DNA of 10,898 nt, taken from JAWLGW01 sp964569055 (GTDB lineage Bacteria > Planctomycetota > J058). The translations under genes and the position numbers were made by a program. A model generated the notes under the pieces. It made no database searches. It had not been told where the DNA came from and saw only the letters and a program-made list of their open reading frames with translations. Numbering within the stretch: position 1 is the first letter of the stretch; the number at the start of each line of letters is the position of its first letter. Shown here one piece after another: positions 6,359 through 10,898 of this stretch. The DNA lies in NCBI GenBank assembly GCA_964569055.1, contig CAZMSZ010000262.1, positions 1 to 10,898 of the forward strand. Reading direction: 5' to 3'.

Positions 6359-6886
6359 CTACGCCGTCGGCTCCCGCCAGGCCGGGTTGCGCCCGCCCTC
6401 CCGCAGCACGCACGGCGAGGTGCAGCCGAGCGGCTCCACCGCGTGGGCGACCTCCTCGCCGATCGGGTTGTCGCTGCCGGCCCGGGCGTGGGCGTACTGC
6501 GCGTGCAGGCACTTGACCCCACCCTCCGCCCCGCCCACCCCCCCGCGGAGCCGGGCGCGCACGGGGCTGTCGGCCGCGAGCTTGCCCGCGCGGCGCGCCG
6601 CGTACTCGGCCTGCGCGGCCTGGTGCCGGCGGGCGAGCTCGGGGTCCTCCGCCAGCCTGGCCTGCGCGGCCCGCACACCGCCCGCCGCCTCGAGCCGGCT
6701 GATCCGGGCCCGGGCCAGCGGGCAGGTCAGGTAGTAGAGCGTCGGGAAGGGGCGCCCCTCCACCTCGGGCTCGACCTCGATCACGACCGGCAGCCCGAGC
6801 TCGCAGCGCGAGACCACCGCGCTCTCGCCCGCCAGCGAACGCCCCATTTGGGCGGCCAGCACCGCCTCCTCGCCCGGCGCGCTCAC
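6359..6886 (-). CDS. DUF501 family protein
   Basis: This 175-residue protein matches the DUF501 family by its hallmark segments: RCELGLPVVI (27-36), GRPFPTLYYLTCP (44-56), ISRLEAAGG (62-70), AEDPELARRH (79-88), GVKCLHAQYAH (123-133) and DNPIGEEV (139-146). Length fits the family's roughly 150-190 residues. Conserved Cys28, Cys55, Cys126, His128 and His133 could form a metal or catalytic centre. An extra pair, Cys155 and Cys159, lies near the C-terminus. The family has no established biochemical role that I know of; in actinobacteria it typically neighbours enolase, ftsB and ppx-like genes. Here its GTG start overlaps the kinase stop by 4 nt (GTGA), predicting translational coupling. A GGGA sits 5 nt upstream. 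An in-frame ATG at 6847 has its nearest Shine-Dalgarno 17 nt away, so GTG 6886 is preferred. There are no membrane segments. Confidence 0.9.
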   Translation of the reverse strand: MSAPGEEAVLAAQMGRSLAGESAVVSRCELGLPVVIEVEPEVEGRPFPTLYYLTCPLARARISRLEAAGGVRAAQARLAEDPELARRHQAAQAEYAARRAGKLAADSPVRARLRGGVGGAEGGVKCLHAQYAHARAGSDNPIGEEVAHAVEPLGCTSPCVLREGGRNPAWREPTA

Positions 6887-9800
6887 CGCGCGTCCCGCGC
6901 GGCTTCCTGAGGGAGGGCCGCGACCAGCAGGGCCAGCAGGGCGCGCTCCTCGCCCTGGCGCGCCTCGTGGCCCAGCGCCGCGACGGCCGCCGTGAACGCG
7001 CTGGGGGTGTCCGTCAGCGCTTGCGCGAGCCTGGCCTCGCGCGCGGCGCGGCTCGCGCGCGCCGCGCGGTAGGCGACCAGGGCCGCGGCGAGCGCTCCCT
7101 CGCCGGGCGGCGCGTCGCCCTCCTGGCCGGCGAGCGCGAGCGCGACGGCGCGCAGAGCCGCCAGCTCGGGGTCTTGCGGCCAGAGGCGGCCCGCCTCGGC
7201 GGCGAACGCCGCGGCCGCTGTGGCCGAGCCAACCGTCCGCCACAGCCGCGCGCGCGCCTCGCCCACGAGCTGAGCGCGCTCCGTCGCGCGCGCCTCGAGG
7301 GCCGGCTCCAGGCGCTCGAGCACCGCGGCGGCGACCTCGCGCAGGAGCGAGCGCGCGCGCCGCGCCTGCTCGAGCGCCCGCGCCGGGGTGGGCTCGCGCA
7401 GCGCGCGCTGGAGGAGGTCGAAGCCGTGGCCCAGCTCGCGGGCGCGCTCCCGCAGCGGGTCGTCGGTCGCGGCGGCTCCGGGCGGCGCGATCGGCGTCCG
7501 CTGCCAGCGCGCGAGCTGCGCCCGCACCCGCAGCGCGTCGCCGCGCAGACCCGGCGCGCCGCCGGCGCGCGTGCGCGCCACGACCGCGGCCGCGCCGGGC
7601 AGGTCCCCCGCCTGGAGGAGCTCGCGGACCAGGCCACGGCGCCGGGCGGCCACGGCTCGGCCGCGCAGCGGCAAGGCGAGCGCGAGCTCGTCGAACTCGG
7701 GGGCGCGCGGGCACAGCTCCTCGGCCGCGAGGAACGCGCTGCAGGCGTGCTCCCGCCGCGCGCGCGCGATCCAGCGCGGGTCGAGCGGCGGCAGGTCGAG
7801 CCGCGCCAGCGCCGCCGCGTCGAGGGGGGGCCCGGGCGGCGCGAGCAGGTCCGCCTGCGCGCGGCGCGCCTCCGCGCGCAGCGCCCGCTCGTGGCGCGCG
7901 AGGAGCTCGCGCGCGCGGCGGACGCTCTGCCAGCGGTGAGGAATGGCGCCTGCGAGCGGGTCGAGGCGAACGGCGCGCTCGAGCTCGGCCAGGGCCGCGC
8001 GGAGCGCGCGCGTCGTCTCGGCGTCGCGCCCGCTGCTCGCGCCGAGCTCCTCGAGCCTGGCGAGCTCCCACGTCCCGCGCGCGCTGGCGCGGTCGGCCGC
8101 GCGCCGCGCCTCGGACCAGGCGGTGAGCCGCGCCAGGCGCAGCTCCGCCAGCAGCAGGGCGCGCGGGGGCAGCGCGCGCTCGCCCGCGAGCGCCTCGAGC
8201 TCGGCGCGCGCCGCGTCGAGGACCACGTCCAGCTCGGTCGCCGGCGCGTCGAGCGCCACGCCCTCGAGCCGCGCCGTGACCACGCTCAGGCGAAGCGCCG
8301 GGCTCGCCTCCCCGACCAGCTCGGGCGATCCGCTCGAGCCAGCGGGCCGCGCGACCAGCGGCGCCGCCGCCAGCACGCCGAGCGTGGCCGCGCCGACGAG
8401 CGCGGCCGCCGCCTCGCGCGGGCCGAGGCGCAGCCGCGGGGCGAGGGCGAGGACCGCGAGCGACAGCGCCCCGACCGCGCCGGCCGCCGCGGCGGGCCAG
8501 CTCGCGCCGTGCCCCGTCGCCTGCAGCGCGAGCGCCAGCGCGCCGGCCAGCGCGGCCGCCGCGAGCGTGGCCGCCGCCGGCCGGCGGGGCGCGGCCGACG
8601 CCGCCCGGGCGCGCCTGCGTCCGCGAGCCCCGAAGAACTTGCTCCAAGGCTGCTGCGCCCCCAGGGTCCGGGCCGCTTCCCGGGCCGAGGGCCGCTCCTG
8701 CGCCTCGGGCGCGAGCATGCGCGAGCAGAGCGCCTCGAGCGAGGCCGGCGCGCCGCACAGCTCGCGCAGGCGGGTCAGCCCCCGCGGAAGCTCGAGGGTC
8801 AGCGCCTCGAACAGGATCACCCCCGCCGCGTAGACGTCCGCCGCGGGCCCCCCTCGCTCGCCGCGCCGCCGCTCGGGCGCCATGTACTCGAACGTGCCGC
8901 CCTCGCCGGCCGGTCCGCTGCGCAGGTCTCGCGAGACCTGCACTCGCTCCGCGCTGGCCGCCTCGCCGGTGGCGGCCAGGCCGAAGTCGAGCAGGTGGAG
9001 CGTGTCGTCGGCCTCGTCGATCAAGAGGTTCTCGGGCTTGAGGTCCTGGTGCACCACGCCGCGCTGGTGGCAGTGGTCGAGCAGGTCCAGCAGGCTCTTG
9101 ATCACGGCCGCGGCCTGGTCGGGGTCGAGGCGGCCCCGCTCGTTGAGGCGCACGCGCAGGCTCTGCCCGCGCACGAGGTCGACCACGAGGTAAGGCGGGT
9201 CGTGCTCGAGGTGCGCCTCGTGGACGGCGGGGATCCCCGAGTGGTCGAGCCGCTGGCCGACGGCGGCCTCGCGCGCGAGCGCGTCGCGCCCGTGCGGCCC
9301 GAGGGCGATCTTGAGCGCCACCACCTGCTCGACCGCCCCGGGCCGCGACCAGGGCCCGACCTTGGCGCGCCACACCTCGCCGAACCCGCCGCGGCCGAGC
9401 GGCTCTTCGAGCTGGTAGTCGCCCATGAAGTCGCCGGCCACGAAGGGCGAGGCGTGCTCGAGCGCCCAGGCGTCGAAGCTGTGGGTCCCCTCGCGCGCCT
9501 TGCCGCGTCGCTCGCCCGTCCCGAGCGCGTGGCGCGCGCGCGGCTTGAGCGTGGTCAGCACGCGCTCGCGCAGCTCGGCCGCGCTCGCGATCCGCTTGCC
9601 GGGCTCGGGGTGGAGGACCCACTTGAGCAGGATGTCGAACCGCTCGGTCAGCCCGCGGTGCGCCGCCGCCTCCGACGGGAGCGCCATGCCGGTGGGCACG
9701 TCGCCCACGAGCAACTCGTAGAGCAGGATCCCCGCCGAGTAGAGGTCGGCCACCGGCCCCGCCGGCTCGCCGCGTCGCACCTCGGGGGCCATGTAGGACA

Positions 9801-10575
9801 GCGTGCCCTGGATCGGGACGCGCGAGGCGAGCGAGAGCGACAGGTAGGTGTCGCGCATCACGGCCTGGCTGACCCGCCCCAGGCCGAGGTCGATCAAGCG
9901 CAGCGTGCCGTCGCGCTGCATGACGACGTTCTCGGGCTTCACGTCGCCGTGGACGATCCCGCGCCGGTGCAGGTGATCGAGCACCGCCAGGAGCTGGTCC
10001 ATGACCGCCAGGATCTTGGCCAGGGGCGGGAGCGGCTCGGTGCGCAGCCCCTCGCGCAGGCTCCAGCCGTCGACCAGCTCCATGGCGAGGTAGGGCGGCT
10101 CGTGCAGCAGGTCGAGCTGATACTGCTCGACCAGGTTGGGGTGGCGGACCGCCTGCAGCAGGTCGCCCTCGCGCCGGAGCTGCCGCACCCAGCCCTCATG
10201 GAACGGGACCTTGAGCGCGACGTCCAGCGCGCCCGAGGCGCTCCGCTCCTCGAGCCACCCGAGCACCGGCGTCAGCGCCGCCTCGTGCGCCGCCACCAGC
10301 GCCTCGGGCGCGGCGAGCTCCTCGCGCGCCTGCCCGACGGTGAGCAGCTCGAGGTTGGCCCGCAGGTTCTCGACCAGCGAGGCCGCCCGCCGATCCTCGC
10401 GCCGCAGCACCGCGGCGAGCGTCGCCAGCGCGCTCAGCCGCGCGCGGACGTCGAGCGAGCCCACCGAGGTCGGCTCGGGCCGCGCCCGCCACACCTCCGC
10501 GAACCCGCCCCGCCCCAGCCGCTCGAGCAGCCGAAACGCGCCCAGCCGTTGATCTGCCTGGAAGCCGCTCGCCAC
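6883..10575 (-). CDS. Membrane-anchored tandem Ser/Thr protein kinase with two kinase domains and C-terminal helical region
   Basis: This 1230-residue protein carries two Hanks-type kinase domains that phosphorylate Ser/Thr. Kinase 1 (about 11-345) has the glycine loop GRGGFAEV (21-28), Lys122 in VALKV, Glu136 as likely helix-C partner, HGDVKPEN (209-216), DLG (229-231) instead of DFG, and YMAPE (261-265). About 90 residues separate the glycine loop from Lys122, against about 20 in domain 2: a large helical insertion in the N-lobe. Kinase 2 (about 387-640) has GRGGFGEV (394-401), Lys422, Glu436, HQDLKPEN (509-516), DFG (530-532) and YMAPE (564-568). Catalytic residues are complete in both. 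An Arg-rich stop-transfer-like stretch (651-665) precedes three hydrophobic segments (about 666-686, 694-713 and 721-743), placing the kinases in the cytoplasm and the last ~490 residues outside the membrane. That region is Ala/Arg/Leu-rich and helical with TPR-like stretches (RLWPQDPELAAL). The GTG start has a GGGAG 13 nt upstream inside a hairpin. It is co-translated with DUF501. Confidence 0.95.
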   Translation of the reverse strand: MASGFQADQRLGAFRLLERLGRGGFAEVWRARPEPTSVGSLDVRARLSALATLAAVLRREDRRAASLVENLRANLELLTVGQAREELAAPEALVAAHEAALTPVLGWLEERSASGALDVALKVPFHEGWVRQLRREGDLLQAVRHPNLVEQYQLDLLHEPPYLAMELVDGWSLREGLRTEPLPPLAKILAVMDQLLAVLDHLHRRGIVHGDVKPENVVMQRDGTLRLIDLGLGRVSQAVMRDTYLSLSLASRVPIQGTLSYMAPEVRRGEPAGPVADLYSAGILLYELLVGDVPTGMALPSEAAAHRGLTERFDILLKWVLHPEPGKRIASAAELRERVLTTLKPRARHALGTGERRGKAREGTHSFDAWALEHASPFVAGDFMGDYQLEEPLGRGGFGEVWRAKVGPWSRPGAVEQVVALKIALGPHGRDALAREAAVGQRLDHSGIPAVHEAHLEHDPPYLVVDLVRGQSLRVRLNERGRLDPDQAAAVIKSLLDLLDHCHQRGVVHQDLKPENLLIDEADDTLHLLDFGLAATGEAASAERVQVSRDLRSGPAGEGGTFEYMAPERRRGERGGPAADVYAAGVILFEALTLELPRGLTRLRELCGAPASLEALCSRMLAPEAQERPSAREAARTLGAQQPWSKFFGARGRRRARAASAAPRRPAAATLAAAALAGALALALQATGHGASWPAAAAGAVGALSLAVLALAPRLRLGPREAAAALVGAATLGVLAAAPLVARPAGSSGSPELVGEASPALRLSVVTARLEGVALDAPATELDVVLDAARAELEALAGERALPPRALLLAELRLARLTAWSEARRAADRASARGTWELARLEELGASSGRDAETTRALRAALAELERAVRLDPLAGAIPHRWQSVRRARELLARHERALRAEARRAQADLLAPPGPPLDAAALARLDLPPLDPRWIARARREHACSAFLAAEELCPRAPEFDELALALPLRGRAVAARRRGLVRELLQAGDLPGAAAVVARTRAGGAPGLRGDALRVRAQLARWQRTPIAPPGAAATDDPLRERARELGHGFDLLQRALREPTPARALEQARRARSLLREVAAAVLERLEPALEARATERAQLVGEARARLWRTVGSATAAAAFAAEAGRLWPQDPELAALRAVALALAGQEGDAPPGEGALAAALVAYRAARASRAAREARLAQALTDTPSAFTAAVAALGHEARQGEERALLALLVAALPQEAARDAR

Positions 10576-10578
10576 GTA

Positions 10579-10593
10579 GGGAGTGTAGCTCCC
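10579..10593 (-). promoter_or_regulatory. Small hairpin enclosing the kinase Shine-Dalgarno
   Basis: On the minus strand GGGAG (10593-10589) pairs with CTCCC (10583-10579) around the loop CTACA. GGGAG is the only good Shine-Dalgarno near the GTG start at 10575. Unfolded, its spacing is 13 nt, longer than ideal. The hairpin would mask it, so translation may be weak or switchable. Confidence 0.45.
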
Positions 10594-10654
10594 GGATTCT
10601 TCGGCTGCTTTTGGAGTGAGGCGACCGGCCTCGGCGAGGGCGCCGAAGAATCCG
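10593..10654. repeat. 13-bp perfect inverted repeat upstream of the tandem kinase
   Basis: CGGATTCTTCGGC (10593-10605) and GCCGAAGAATCCG (10642-10654) are exact reverse complements separated by 36 nt. The spacer contains its own small stem (CCTC-GGC-GAGG, 10629-10639). The inner arm ends 17 nt before the kinase start and touches the Shine-Dalgarno. Both arms contain GGATTC (or its complement), the word that builds the hexamer array about 100 bp away. It could be a cruciform or operator dyad, or a leader RNA structure. No T-tract supports termination. Confidence 0.7.
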
Positions 10655-10747
10655 AGTGGGGCGGGGCTCCGGCCTGGACGAGGTCCCTGGCGATACGAGT
10701 GAGTGCTGTCGCTCGGACCGCCACGCCTTGGGCTCGGGCCAGGGAGA

Positions 10748-10898
10748 GGACTCGGATTCGGATTCGGATTCGGATTCGGATTCGGATTCGGATTCGGACT
10801 TGGATTCGGACTTGGATTCGGATTCGGATTCGGACTCGGATTCGGATTCGGATTCGGATTCGGACTCGGATTCGGATTCGGATTCGGATTCGGACTCG
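10748..10898. repeat. GGATTC hexanucleotide tandem array with higher-order pattern, running off the right edge
   Basis: There are 25 complete uninterrupted 6-nt units plus one base at the edge: 19 GGATTC, 4 GGACTC (units 1, 15, 20 and 25) and 2 GGACTT (units 9 and 11). From unit 15 the pattern is one GGACTC followed by four GGATTC, a 30-nt super-unit present twice and beginning a third time. Units 9-12 are a GGACTT-GGATTC dimer present twice. No stop codon occurs in any of the six frames of the array. One plus-strand frame reads alternating Asp-Ser, and one minus-strand frame alternating Glu-Ser. The stretch 10655-10747 between inverted repeat and array shows nothing recognisable apart from a possible plus-strand GTG at 10656 opening the Asp-Ser frame. 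Coding status cannot be settled within this window. Confidence 0.95.

Noticed and set aside
2304..6734. Plus-strand open frame of 1476 codons spanning several genes
   Set aside because: It is made almost only of Arg, Gly, Ala and Pro, overlaps recognised genes on both strands, and reflects the scarcity of stop codons in GC-rich DNA.
6887..9622. Upstream in-frame extension of the DUF501 reading frame
   Set aside because: This part reads Arg/Gly/Ala-rich sequence out of frame with the kinase gene. Family homology begins only after GTG 6886.
10434..10724. Minus-strand open frame of 96 codons overlapping the kinase start
   Set aside because: It is in a different frame from the kinase, lacks an RBS and domain features, and stays open only because stops are rare.
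10748..10898. CRISPR array
   Set aside because: The repeats are contiguous hexamers with no unique spacers between longer repeats.

Overview
The window is chromosomal DNA from a very GC-rich bacterium (by eye well over 70% G+C, with G or C at nearly every third codon position). A sigma-54-dependent activator, a large membrane-anchored Ser/Thr protein kinase with two kinase domains, and long Ala/Glu/Arg-rich coiled-coil proteins together suggest a Planctomycetota or Myxococcota-type lineage. That placement is inference: there is no rRNA or phylogenetic marker here. I see no tRNA, rRNA, CRISPR array, transposase or phage gene.

Layout. (1) Positions 1-2161, minus strand: a phosphomannomutase/phosphoglucomutase gene is followed 70 nt later by the 5' part of a sigma-54 activator that runs off the left edge. 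The activator has a degenerate receiver domain, and a nearly perfect 25-nt palindrome sits just before its ribosome-binding site. (2) Positions 2162-2397: a divergent promoter region. (3) Positions 2398-5229, plus strand: a 943-residue coiled-coil protein with a small helical N-terminal domain, a four-cysteine zinc-ribbon-like knuckle and a duplicated C-terminal motif. (4) Positions 5230-5342: a convergent gap with a strong hairpin. (5) Positions 5343-6173, minus strand: a 276-residue coiled-coil protein, again with an N-terminal Cys/His knuckle and an acidic tail. (6) Positions 6359-10575, minus strand: the tandem kinase gene and a DUF501 gene joined by a 4-nt GTGA overlap. (7) Positions 10576-10898: no confident gene; a 13-bp inverted repeat, a hairpin over the kinase Shine-Dalgarno, and a GGATTC hexamer array with higher-order structure that continues past the right edge.

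How the genes may work together. The mutase supplies hexose-1-phosphates for surface polysaccharide, and the activator beside it could regulate that or something outside the window. The kinase and DUF501 protein are almost certainly co-translated. The 276-residue coiled-coil gene lies 185 nt downstream in the same direction and may share the transcript. The two coiled-coil proteins have the same architectural logic (metal knuckle, long coiled coil, low-complexity tail) and converge on one hairpin. No established system explains this combination. The least ordinary elements are the dual kinase with a large insertion inside its first N-lobe, its coupling to DUF501, and the zinc-knuckle coiled-coil pair.
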